From the NCBI GenBank assembly GCA_010015655.1, contig ML976731.1, positions 1 to 64,000 of the forward strand: a stretch of DNA of 64,000 bases. Direction: 5' to 3'. Made by a program: the position numbers and the translations under genes. The notes under the pieces were generated by a model. It was not told where the DNA came from and did not search any database. It worked only from the letters and a program-made list of their open reading frames with translations. Each line of letters opens with the position of its first letter. Within the stretch, counting starts at the first letter, position 1. Source of the stretch: Bimuria novae-zelandiae CBS 107.79. Taxonomy: Eukaryota > Ascomycota > Dothideomycetes > Pleosporales > Didymosphaeriaceae. Below are positions 1 through 10,299 of the stretch, in pieces.

Positions 1-109
1 ATTTAATAGAGAGTCTAAAGTTAAGCTTTAGGCGTCGAACTTATATATCTAGGGTTTGCATAACTAAGGGTTAAGGATCTAAGGTAATAACTAGGCGTAG
101 CCTATTATA
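1..109 (-). repeat. Left LTR of family A copy 1 (3' LTR in element orientation), truncated by window edge
   Basis: It matches the last 109 of 161 nt of the copy 2 left LTR (12517-12677). A pyrimidine-rich stretch (110-125) follows directly. Read on the minus strand it is the polypurine tract expected just upstream of a 3' LTR, so it also fixes the element's orientation. Confidence 0.9.
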
Positions 110-1067
110 TACATTCCTTCCCTTTATTAAGGAAAAAAAAATCTCCGCGTCTTATCTTATTTATATAGCTTTATAGTTATTTTATTATCTACTTGCGATT
201 CTCTTATTATTATAAACCTTTTACTAGTTCTATTCTCGCGTGTCTAATTTTAGATTCTTGCTATAAGTAGTTACTTTAGTAGTATATTCGCGCTAGTGCG
301 TTTGCTTATTATTATATATATAAAATTGCTTCTTACTTAGCTTCTAGACCTTACTTTTTTAAACTTTCTTTTTTTTCTTAGCTTAACTTCGTGCGCTGTA
401 ACGTCTTACTTTTAACCTAGTCTTCCCTAACTTCGCGACCTAATTCCTCTTACGATTTTAATAAGATAGTTAGCCTATTGCGTAATAGCTACGTAATAAG
501 GACGCCTAAGCGTTAAAGGTGTACTACTAATTTTAATAATAAAATAGAGAAAGGCCTGTCCCTATTATAGTTACTTAGCTACTAACTTAAAAAGACTAAG
601 CTTTCTTAAGATAAAACTACTATATTTAACGCTAGCGTAATCTTTCTTAGCTAGCTTACTAAGAAGTTTAGTCCTTTTAAAGCTTATAAAGTAAGTTCTA
701 GACCCTCTTTTACGCTTTTTTTAATTTCTTCCTACCTTCTAACTTGCCTCTTTACTTTTTTAACCTCCTTTTTAGTTTTTTATTAGCCTAGGTGTGCGCA
801 CTCGCTAACTTAATAAACTTAGCTTTTAGGGTCTAATCTTACTACGCGCGATAATTAAGCGCTAGTATATTAATTATATTACTTATAGACGCGTCTATTA
901 GTAAGTACTAGCGGGCAAGATAGTGTCCTATAAGGAGTACTATACCTATAAGCTTATTAGCTATACTAGACAAGTATGCTTTAGTCTAACTTATTCTAAA
1001 TAACTTTAGAGTATGCTCTGCTAACTCCTTCCCTTACCTAGATTTAGCCTGCCCTTAACAAAGTTAG

Positions 1068-1541
1068 TGTTAGGATCTGAACATGTATAGGACGCGGAGG
1101 ACCAACGGGCCCTTAGCGGGGGTGACACTTGGTGGGGTTGCGCAACCGAGGTCACGTGATGTACCATCCAGCCAAGGCAGCACCAGCCATGGAAGGCAGC
1201 ACCAGCCATGGATGGCAGCACCAGCCATGGAAGGCAGCACCAGCCGTGGATGGTGACACCAGCCATGGATGGCAGCAAGACCTTGGATGGTACAGAAATC
1301 CTTATGTATATAGGAACGCGAGAATGATCTCTCATATTCGCGTTCAACCTGTTTATCAATCTATCGTTTGGATCTGACTAAGCAACCTTGTTGATTTGAT
1401 TGTGCTGTACACACCTTCGATACCAACGCCCCAGTGACAAGCGTGAGCTATCACTACACCCTCTCCCGTCCTACCAAGTACTCCTGCCCGAGAACCAACC
1501 TTAGCCCGTTTAGGACCAGCTATCCTAGATGGAACCTAACA
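1068..1541 (+). repeat. Solo LTR, related to the family B Gypsy LTR, little RIP
   Basis: It starts TGTTAGGATC, ends AACCTAACA, is 474 bp long and is flanked by a perfect 5-bp TSD, GTTAG (1063-1067 and 1542-1546). Copy 2 of family A has the uninterrupted site at about 13630. Its reverse complement resembles the LTRs of the element at 9049-23391: they share a GTCACGTGAT block, a TATA-like region, the CCTGTTTAT..AATCTAT block and the termini. It is much less AT-rich than its surroundings, so it is probably young or escaped RIP. It contains a 19-bp tandem repeat. Confidence 0.93.
1179..1273 (+). repeat. Five tandem 19-bp units inside the solo LTR
   Basis: Five consecutive 19-bp units begin at 1179, 1198, 1217, 1236 and 1255. 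The consensus is AGCACCAGCCATGGAWGGC with a few substitutions in units 4 and 5. They lie upstream of the TATA-like TGTATATAG at about 1304, in the U3 part of the LTR. The family B LTRs have CCATCC/GGATGG repeats at the matching place rather than this array. Confidence 0.9.
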
Positions 1542-2699
1542 GTTAGCCGCGAAGAGTTTACTAATATTATAGTTATTAGTATAGGCTATCTTATAAATAA
1601 GATTTTAAAGAGTAGCTAGGAATAAAAAGCCTTTTTTATTAACTTTAACGCGTTCTATTCTACTTATAAAGTTACTATTATTAATTACTATACTTTCTTT
1701 AAGAGTAAGACTACTACTACTTTAGGCCCTATTACTTCTTCTTTTAAAGCTATTTAGCTTTTAGAGCGTATCGCTGTCGCGGTTAAAAAAACTTCTAATC
1801 TTTTTTAAATTTATACTGCTAACTTTAAAGTATTTTATTAAAAGTATAAGAACCCTTTTATAAGTTCCTTTTAAATAATAAAACTATCTTTTAAAACTAA
1901 TATCGTGTAGCTCTCTAGCCAGTTTGTAGTGGTAGATAAGGGCATTATAATAGATAGTTTCTAGATAATAGATAATATCCTCGCGAGAGCTAATATACTT
2001 ACTTAAGCCTACTAGGGGTTATGCTAGCGGCTTTAGGCTATTATAATTAGGGAGCGCCTAGGTAAGGAGGATAATAGCTTTCCTAACTTTAGTAGTATAT
2101 TAGAGGGCGGAGAAGTAGACCTAAATATTATTAAAAAAGGTTTTACTATTTCTTTAGTAACTAAAAATACCCTTTTTGCCTAGTTCTTCTCTCTTTCTTA
2201 CTCTAGTTTACTTCTAAAGCTTACTTCTTTCGTAAGGGTTATCCCTTACTACTATAGGAATTATTTAGTCCTTTTATTATCCGTAGTAGTTTTAAAGGTT
2301 TTTTAAGTTACTTTCTTAGGATTCCTTCTTAACTTCTTTCCCCAATACTTAACTTTATCCTCTAATAATATTATTCCTATCCTTATCTTAGATATCTTTA
2401 TTTCACTAGGTTTTTTAGCTTAGTAAGGCAGGCATCGTAGAGCCTCCTTTAAGCTTTAGTAGAAGCTAATTTAGGGGATATTATAGTAAAATTTTATTAG
2501 AAGTTTTTTATTGCGATTTTAATATAGCTTAGTAAATTTCTCTTAATAGTTTAATATAGTAGCTTAGTTAAGGTTCCTATAAGGTTCCTAAGTTCTTTAA
2601 GAGTAGTTTTCTTAGTATACTAAGTATTCTACCTTCTTACCTTTACGGGAGTAGCGTTTTTTATATATATTAACTATACTATACTTTTTTTCCCCTCTT

Positions 2700-5445
2700 T
2701 TATTATAATTGCTTTAGGCTGGGCGTCATTAGTGGTTTAGCTAGGGAGAGGGTTTAACAAGACTAACTTTAGCCTGTCTACGTAGAACCTTAGCTGCATG
2801 TTTGTCAGGACGTCTAGTTCTACTATATAAGAGTTTATTACCTTTCTTATAGTAAACTTTTTTTACTTTTAGTTAAGCTTCTTGCTTAGATATTAGTTTT
2901 AGAAGTAGTCCTTATATTTTAGCTATACCTTATCTCCTTCCTTTAAGATTAGAGCGTCTTTATATTAATAGTTCGCTAGGAGCTTTTATTCTTATTAGGC
3001 TATTATTATTTTTGCCTAGGTAAAGTTAAAAACCTTTTTAAACTTTTTTATTATTGCCTTTATAGCCCTCTTTATATTAGTTTTAAGCTCTAAGGCCGAT
3101 CTTCGTGCCCTAAAGTTCATAACTAGTTTAACGTTCTAGCCATGGGATAGGAAAAATAGGCTAACTCTTATTAATATAGCTTTTTACCCTTTAATAGCTA
3201 TTTAGACTATAAGAAGCTACTTTATCTAATTATCTTATTACTAATTATAGTACGCCTGGAGGTAGGCTTTAAGGATAGAGTTTATTTATTTTATCTACCT
3301 GTCTGTCTCTAGGTGCTTTACTATAGACAGTCTTTAGTTAATACCTGCTTATTTATAGAGTGTAGTCTAAAATTCGCTCACGAATTGTCCCCCGCGGTCT
3401 AATATAATAGAGGAGGGGAAAAAGTAGTCTACTACCTAGTATTAGAGGAACGCTATCGTGACCGCAAGTATATTAAAATTTAAGAGACTAATAAACTTAG
3501 GGTCCTTACTAAATCTATTTATTATTACTATAATATTCGTGCAGCTATTACTCTTAGGTAAAGTAATAATAAAGTCTATTATAATATCTTTCTATCCTTA
3601 TTTAGGTAGTAATAAGGGCTTTAGCAGGCCCTATTTTACTTCTCTTTATAGTTTAGTTCTTTTATAGATATTATAGTTCTTAATATACTACCTTACCTAG
3701 TTAGATATCTCTAAGAAGAAGTAGTCTTAAGTAAAGATCTTATAGGTATTTTCTTATTCTAAGTATTTTAAAGCTAGGAAACTATGCGCGACTGCTATTA
3801 GCTTTATTTATAAAAGTTTTAATTCTAGTACCTATTGTCTTAACTTGTAGTGTAGGTACCCTTAATTATTTATACTATATTCTAAAATACTAATAAATAA
3901 CTTCTACCTAGGTTTAAACTTCCTAAGCCTGTTTTTAATATAGGCCTTTATCTTACTATACGCGCTATCTTTATCGCGTTCTACCTCTAACTATATAGTG
4001 TTAAAGTCTAGTTTGCGTTGCTTAGCAAGGCTATTGCCTCCTTAAAGGGTTAATATAGGTAGTTTAGGGCGTGTTAGGTAAGCGAGCACTAGGTCCTTGT
4101 CTACTTTAGTATAGTTAAGTTTCTCTATAGTAGTAGGTGTTTAGGGGACAAAAGACTTTAAGCTATTTCTTTTAATAGTCTTCTAAAAAAGCGTAAAGTG
4201 TCTTAACTTTAATCTATTATTTCTACTATCCTTTAGCAGGTCTTAGTCCCTTTAAGAGAGGGCGTTCGCCCTAGAGTTTACTAACCCTAGTCTATATATA
4301 AACGTTATATTAATATAGCTAAGTGTATCTACCTACTAAACGTGTTGTTTGTCTAACCTTTATTTAGTAGCGAAATACGTAAGGTTTTTATAATTAGTAT
4401 AGACCGTAAGGTACTTTACTACTTAATATATATAGTCTTATTTATTTATATATTTAATAACTATAAGTATTTCTTTATCGTGAATAGCGTAGTTACATTC
4501 TACTAGGCTATTCTTTGCTAAGAAGTAAGCCACTAAGCGTAGAATCCTATTATTATTATACTAGGAGAAGTATTTTTTAGTTAACTAGCTAAAGGCGTCT
4601 ACTTTTAGTATTAATTTTTATTTAGGGTTAAATTAGGCTAGCGCGGGGTCTATATAAAACGCTATTTTTAGGAAGTTAAATACGTGCTACTACTCTTATC
4701 CTTAGATAAATTCTGCTCCTTTTTTAATAAGTTTTATAAGGGGGCTTACTATGCCAGAAAAGTCTTATATAAATCTTTAATAAAAGTTCGCGAAGCCTAT
4801 AAAGCTTTAGATTTTTTTTTACTAAAGTTAGTAGCTCTTATTCCTAAATTACTTAAACTTTATCTAGGTTTATGCTTACGCCCTTGTTAACTTCTATAAT
4901 AAATTTAAGGTATTTAGTCTTTTTAACGTAAAATTTAAATTTTTTAATATTTAAGTGTAGTCCTGCGGCCCCTAACTTCTAGATTATAGTACGTACTTTC
5001 TTTTCGTGGTCTTTTTAGCTACTACTAGAAAAGATAAGAACGTTATTTATATACGCTAAGTAGTAGTTATTAAAGTGCTTCCTTAGCACCTAGTTGATAT
5101 ACTACTAGAATATATTTAGCGCGTTAGCTAGGCTAAATGGAACTACTAGCTACTTATAGAGACTAAATTAGATTCTAAACGCTATTTTCTATTCCTTGCC
5201 TTTTACTATCTAAGGCTTATAAAAGGCTTAAATTACGTTAAGTTTACTAAACTATTTAGCCTTTACGAGGAGCTAAAGGGTTTTACTAATTAATAATAGA
5301 GGGTACTAGTTCTTCTTTAAGATAGCGTTTAAGGCTTAATAATTAACGTAGAAGCGTAGTCCTTTGCTAGGTTTTTTAGTAAATAATACTAAGATAGCGG
5401 CGCTAGACTTACTTACTTAAATAAAGCCTTTATCTAAGTATTTAG
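2700..5445 (-). pseudogene. Family A copy 1 pol remnant, integrase to reverse transcriptase
   Basis: This is minus-strand coding with many RIP stops. Integrase core words (LDRGGQFVSEF, then HLETDR for HPETDG) lie at about 3260-3420. RNase H lies further right at about 4350-4560. The reverse-transcriptase active site reads YLAYINNVLIFS at about 5035-5075, where YVDD is expected, so both catalytic aspartates are lost. The rest of RT, protease and gag continue to the right of the pogo-like insertion at 5448-7316. Confidence 0.85.
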
Positions 5446-5447
5446 TA

Positions 5448-7316
5448 ACGTGTTTTATAAGCGAGCGGCCCATACAAGCGAGCGGCCCATACAAGCGAGC
5501 GGCCCACCCCACCAACTTTTTATACCTTTACAGCAACCTATCTTAACAACACAATAAGATAATAGTATATAATTACTATACTAGATTAAATAGTATCTAT
5601 AATATCGTTCTTGCATATTCGCATGTTATAGCCAGTCTTCTTGCAGCGGCTGCAGCGTGTTAAAGCCTGTCGATTAGCACCTAATCGCGCCTTATCTTAA
5701 CGTATTTCTACCTCTATCTGCTGCTTAATATCCTTTTAAGCGATAATCTTCTCTACTTCTGCCTTTATTAAGGTACCTTGCCTCTAGATCCGCTTCTTTT
5801 TGCGCTATTTACGCGTTGTAGCATCCTTATTAGCCTTCTTAAGCCTTGCGATCTAATCGCGTATAAGCGTACTTTCGTAAGCTATTACCTTAGCGCCCTT
5901 TTTAAGCTAATTAAGCGCTATAATAATAAAAGTAGGTAATAAGCTCTTATACCTTTAAATCCTATCGCGAATTAATATTAATTAAGCCTCTAGCTCGCGC
6001 GTGTTGCTTGGTGTTTTAGCTTCCTAAAGGGTAACCTTTAGCGGAGGCGGCGTCGGCGTACGAAGCTTAATATTAAGCTTTAATATTACCGCCTCTAGGT
6101 CGTGTGGGACTAGGCTAGCGCCTCGAAAGCTTGCGCAGATATTTTCCTTTATAATTAACTACTTATAGGCTACGCAGAAGGCTGGTAAGAACTCTAGCTT
6201 TATAATATAGTTAATATAGTCGCGCATTAGGCTCTCGATCTAGCGGCTATACACGCGCTTTAACAGCGAAAAGTAGCTAACGTTAAGTGGCTATAGAAGG
6301 TGCAACAAATATAGTAGTATATAGAGAGTATAGATATGATTCTCCTTGTAGAGCGCTTAAAATTCGAGCGAGTTGTAGCTTTTATAGCTATTAAGTATAA
6401 GTAGCTAGCGCACGCCTACCCTACACTTTGCTATATACTTAATAAAGTGCCTTAGCCACTCTACTCTAAGCTTATTAGTAGTCTAGCTATTATTGCTAAC
6501 AGCGAAAGCCTAGTCGCGCGGTATATTATCGTCCTGGTACCAGGCAGAGAGGTGATACTGGCTAGCGAAGATAATAAAGGGCGGGATCGCCTAGCTAGCA
6601 GCGCTAATTCTATAGATTACTATATTCCACCTATAATTGCCTAGCTAAATAGCCTTTAGCCTGCCGCGTCTCTCTAAGCCTGTAACAATAAGCTAAGATA
6701 ATATCTTGCCTATTATAAAACTAGTCTCGTCGAAGTTATAGGTATCCTTGTTATAGATACTATAGGTAGCCTTTGTGCGCGCTATAAGCTCGAACCAAGC
6801 TCTAATAGTATCTAGATCCTTACATAGAGCTCTCTGCCAATTATACAGTTAATTAAATCGTGTAGTAAGACAATCTATTTACTTAATAAAGTTGCGCGGC
6901 CACTACTTGCTAACCTATCTAGCGCCTCGCTTAGCGAGCAGCTTATCCGCTATATCTTGCACAGCACTTAGCGTGGGCGGAAATCCTCGCGAATCTAGGT
7001 TAAGTATATGCCTAATAATCACCTCCTCTTCTATCTTAGTAAGTTTCTTTAATTTAGGCTAGTAATCGCGTCGCGCAGTAATTCTAGCGCGTTAACATTA
7101 AAGCGTTATTTAAAAGATAGTAAATATATGTACTACACCACTTATAGACTAAATTTAGTTTTAATTAATAGCTAAGATTGCAAGGTGTATATTAGCCTCA
7201 GCAGAGGCTAGTTGGACCTGAATTGGGGGCGCCATAGTAGGTAGAAGTTTATGTGCTGCAAAAAGTTGGTGGGGTAGGCCACTCGCTTGTATGGGCCGCT
7301 CGCTTATAAAACATGT
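5448..7316 (-). mobile_element. pogo/Fot1-like (Tc1/mariner superfamily) DNA transposon inserted in family A copy 1
   Basis: This 1869-bp insertion is flanked by TA (5446-5447 and 7317-7318). Removing it restores the sequence of family A copy 2. The terminal inverted repeats begin ACRTGTTTTATAAGCGAGC. The minus strand encodes a degraded DDE_1/CENP-B-type transposase. Recognisable words are NFDETSF, a second-aspartate block LILNSYKSY (D changed to N) and a LLQPL block, as in Fot1 and JERKY-like proteins. Several RIP stops make it inactive. It is nearly the same length as the element at 35201-37071. Confidence 0.92.
5461..5506 (+). repeat. Subterminal 17-bp direct repeats in the left end of the pogo-like element
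   Basis: The unit GCGAGCGGCCCATACAA begins at 5461 and 5478, with a partial unit at 5495. The right end (about 7280-7312) has only two units in inverted orientation. Repeats of this kind are plausible transposase-binding sites; that role is inferred. Confidence 0.85.
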
Positions 7317-7318
7317 TA

Positions 7319-9048
7319 AATTCTTTTTAAAGGACAAGCAACTCTTCGCGAGACATATTAAATAGAGAGCTATAAGAGATCTCTAGGGTCTTGCTATCTT
7401 TTCCTATAAGCGGGATAAAAAAATCTACTCTAGGTCTATAGTGTAGGGGGAGCTTGTCAGCTTATTCCCTGCAAAAGATACGCCATAAGTCCTTAAAAGC
7501 TTTAGGTAATAACTTTTATAAGTTTACCTTTAGCTTGCGGGTTAACGCCTTTTATATATTCTTTATTAACACGGAAAATACTTTAGTCTAATTTCTTAAG
7601 CGTTAATTACGCTAATCTAGGACTATAAAGGCTATAGCTAATATCTCTTAGGACTTTATTAATAGTTTCTTACCTTTTTAGTTACGGATGCGGGTGCCTA
7701 AACTTCTAATCTAAATTAATTTCTTTGCTAAGGCTAGTTTAACCCTATTCTTCTTTATTTAGGTTAGGATAAGGATTAGGTCGTACGACCCGTCGTTAGG
7801 TAAGATGTATAGTTATATTAGTTCTATATAGCTATTAATATCTACTTTTAATTAGACTACTTCGCGTACAAAGATTTATATACCTCTAATACTAATAATC
7901 TTTTATAGATAGGGTAGGTTCTCGCACTGTAGGTAGGCTTTTATTATAAGTTTTTTTAATATAAATCTAAAAGTTAAATAACCTAAATTAATTATCGTTA
8001 ATATAAATATAATGTTATTAATAAGTAAGTGTACTATTACTAGTGTTAAGTCTAGCTATAGCCTTTAAAAGTTATTAAAACTTATTTTTTGCCCTTTTCC
8101 TACTTTTGCCTCCTAGCGGCGACTATTACTAGGAGGACCTAGTTTTCTAAATTAGTAGAGGCTATATTAAACTCTTTATTAAAGGATCCCTTTATAGTAA
8201 GTGTAGTAGCACGAACTTGTGCTAGCTTTATTATAAGTAAAAGTTTATACTACTTTATGCGATGTCCCGTATCTCTATAATAAAAATAGAAACTATTTTT
8301 TTTACGGGTTTTTATTACCTCGCGCGACACCTACGTGGCTTATTTTTAGGTATTACTAGACCTGTGTCCCGTGGCTTTATCTATTACTTAGTGTCTTTTA
8401 TCTTGGCTTCGTTGGCTAGATATCCTTTTAGGGTTAGCTTAGGTGGGTTCCTAATCTATCTTGTCTAGCGCCTTGTTCTTGGCAGAAAACTTTAGTAGTT
8501 ATAATATATTTTAGAAAAGGTTTTCTTTAATCTTATTAACTCTCTTCTAGACCCCTTACAGGTCCTAATTATTATTTATATTTACTATAACTATTTAGTC
8601 CTGTAAGTTCTTATAAAGGCTCTAAAGGTATAAGTTTTTTAGGATCTCCCAACTATGCTCCTTAGCTTCTATGGTATAGTTATTAAAGTTAAAATTAAAA
8701 TCACGAAGCTTCTAGTTCCCTTATTATATTATAAGTAAGTAGTTACGCGCGATTTCTTCCGCTAGATAATTATAGAAGTTATAGTTTAGTAACTTTTAAA
8801 GGTTAGCTTTAGTGCACCTTAGGTAGTAGTCTAAATATATAATTCCTACTATTGCTACATATCCTGTTAATTAACTAATAATATATTTAGGTATATTTCT
8901 AAGGCAGTCCCTATCCTCTAGGAGCTTATATTATATTACTATCTTAAAGTAGTAGTAATCCTATTATTTACTATTAAAGTAAGCTAAGTTAAAGATCTTA
9001 GGGCGGCGGCTTCTTCCTTAGTTTAAGACAAGCTCTACTATTAATCTC
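7319..9048 (-). pseudogene. Family A copy 1 protease and gag remnant
   Basis: On the minus strand a protease-like stretch lies at about 7750-7900, as in copy 2 where it contains a YDLILG-like word. Gag with a CCHC-type knuckle motif lies at about 8240-8300, with its cysteines largely mutated to tyrosine. The small open frame on the opposite strand at 8262-8468 is the antisense shadow of this knuckle region. Gag continues beyond the family B insertion at 9049. Confidence 0.75.
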
Positions 9049-9499
9049 TGTTAAGATCCTAAAGGGGTAGCTAGTCCCTAAGGGGCTAAGGTTAGTTCTC
9101 GGGCAGGAATACTGTAGTAGGATAGGAAAGGGTCGTAGTAATAGCTTACACTTATTACTAGGGCGTTAGTATTAAAGGTGTGTATAGCATAATTAAATTA
9201 ACAAGGTTGCTTATTCAGATCCAAACGATAGATTAATAAACAGGTTGAACACGAATACTATAAGGGTATTCGTGCTAGGTTATATACATAACTATTTATG
9301 CTATCCTTTCCTTCTTACCATCCGTCCTTTAGTAGGATAGTATTGTCATCTAGGATGTTACTGCTATCCCTTCCTTGGCGGGATGGTTCTTCTTGGCGGG
9401 ATGTTAGATCACGTGACCTCGGTAGTGCAGTCCCACCGTGGGTTACCCCGCTGCGCTCACCGTTGGTTGTTCTTTGTTGCGATTGTTTAGATCTTAATA
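9049..9499 (-). repeat. Left LTR (3') of the family B Gypsy element
   Basis: It is 451 bp and aligns end to end with 22941-23391. In element orientation it carries GTCACGTGAT, a TATA-like box, and a perfect 9-bp stem (CACGAATAC..GTATTCGTG, 7-nt loop) at about 9251-9275. Its terminus is TGTTAAGATC at 9049. Confidence 0.93.
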
Positions 9500-9629
9500 T
9501 TACCTCCCCTCCTTCTAGATATTGTCCTGATATCCCTGCGCCGTGCCTTGTGGCTGCATAAGTGGCTAGTGAGTATAAGTACCGTAGGTTTCCTCGTCGT
9601 GTTCCTGAAACCTGATTGCCTTCCTGACT

Positions 9630-10250
9630 ATGCCTAAGGATCCTAAGCCTCGCAAAGCGCGCGCGCCTCGCAAAAAGACTTCGACCCAAGAGCGACACGA
9701 TCGTGCGGCCCGTGTTCGTGCGTTGTGCTAAGGAGATGGTATTTCGTTGTGAAAGGTGTGCAAAGGAAAATTTGCGGTGTTTTGTGGATACCATGTCTGG
9801 TCGCTGTGCTGGCTGTATCGCTGCGCACGCGGAGTGCGAGTTGTATGTTCCTAAAGAAGAATAGGAAAAGGTGGAGCAGGAGAAACGCGAGAAACGTTTA
9901 GAGTTAGCTTGTGCTAAGGAGGAGGTGTTGCGTAGTTAATAAAAGCTTACTTAGCGTAAGCGCGAATTATTAGAGATTAAAAGTTATAAGTAAGAGTTTA
10001 CACGTCGCGATTTAGCAATTATAAAGGTTTAGCAGACCTAAAAGGCAAATAGTTTAAGTATAATTACTTTATTCTAAGGCGTCGATCCTTTCGCTAATCT
10101 AGGCTAGTTACAGGCTAATAATCTTCCTCTTAATCTATTAATAGATCTCCTTCTTACTAAGTTCTTAACTAGTTTTCCTCTAATTGTCTCTAGTTCTTTC
10201 CCGTGGCTTAACAATAGTACTGTGCTAATATCTGGCGATAGTTACTAAGG
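9630..10250 (+). pseudogene. Antisense accessory ORF of family B with Zn(II)2Cys6-type cysteine spacing
   Basis: It lies on the plus strand, opposite to gag-pol, between pol and the 3' LTR. An ATG at 9630 opens 33 codons rich in Lys/Arg. A second frame, open from about 9628 and with its own ATG at 9736, carries six cysteines at 9748-9837 with spacing C-x2-C-x6-C-x8-C-x2-C-x6-C. This is the binuclear zinc cluster pattern of fungal transcription factors. A Glu/Lys/Arg-rich, heptad-like stretch follows, then about 100 more codons. Later stops (for example TAG at 9862) look like RIP of TGG or CAG. Joining the first and second frames needs a one-base shift or an intron. The zinc-cluster section is markedly less AT-rich than its surroundings. 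Confidence 0.65.
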
Positions 10251-10299
10251 TTTGCTTCTAGTTCCTATATGTCTTCTAAGTGTGGATATTCTTTCTATT

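Larger units (their letters stand above)
120..1640 (-). pseudogene. Accessory reading frame of family A copy 1, between pol and the 3' LTR
   Basis: On the minus strand a frame can be followed whose interruptions are only TAG/TAA codons of the kind RIP makes from CAG, CAA or TGG. It is interrupted by the solo LTR at 1068-1541. The same frame is present in copy 2 (about 12690-13660) with the same amino-acid pattern, including an LIGxxLLIGHYLARQ-like core and a following Lys/Arg/Glu-rich, probably coiled-coil stretch. It lies downstream of integrase and ends near the polypurine tract. I do not recognise the family. Exact ends are uncertain. Confidence 0.5.
1..9048 (-). mobile_element. Gypsy LTR retrotransposon, family A copy 1, main segment (RIP-degraded)
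   Basis: This is the left part of a Ty3/Gypsy element read on the minus strand. It aligns along its length with the complete copy at 12517-20015. The element is cut off by the window edge (about 52 nt of its left LTR are missing) and continues at 23397-23577 and 29380-29932. After removing inserted elements and one copy of each TSD, its length is about 7.48 kb against 7499 bp for copy 2, which supports the assembly. Minus-strand pieces seen from right to left are a gag zinc knuckle (about 8250), protease (about 7800), reverse transcriptase with YVDD read as YINN (about 5040-5075), and integrase (about 3190-3420). Many in-frame TAG/TAA codons make it non-functional. Confidence 0.93.

Noticed and set aside
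3458..3667. Hydrophobic 69-codon plus-strand frame, similar to one at 15558-15761
   Set aside because: Looks like a small membrane protein and is shared by two loci, but it is antisense to the integrase region of family A in both copies and follows from that homology.
5461..5506. CRISPR-like short repeats
   Set aside because: The units are contiguous without spacers and lie in the terminal repeats of a pogo-like transposon; the host is a fungus.
8262..8468. 68-codon plus-strand frame, similar to one at 18484-18717
   Set aside because: Antisense shadow of the gag zinc knuckle region of family A; AT-bias gives hydrophobic codons.
9315..9794. 159-codon minus-strand frame across the family B LTR
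   Set aside because: It runs through the LTR into the region opposite the zinc-cluster ORF and has no family features. It is best explained as the complement of the antisense ORF and the LTR.
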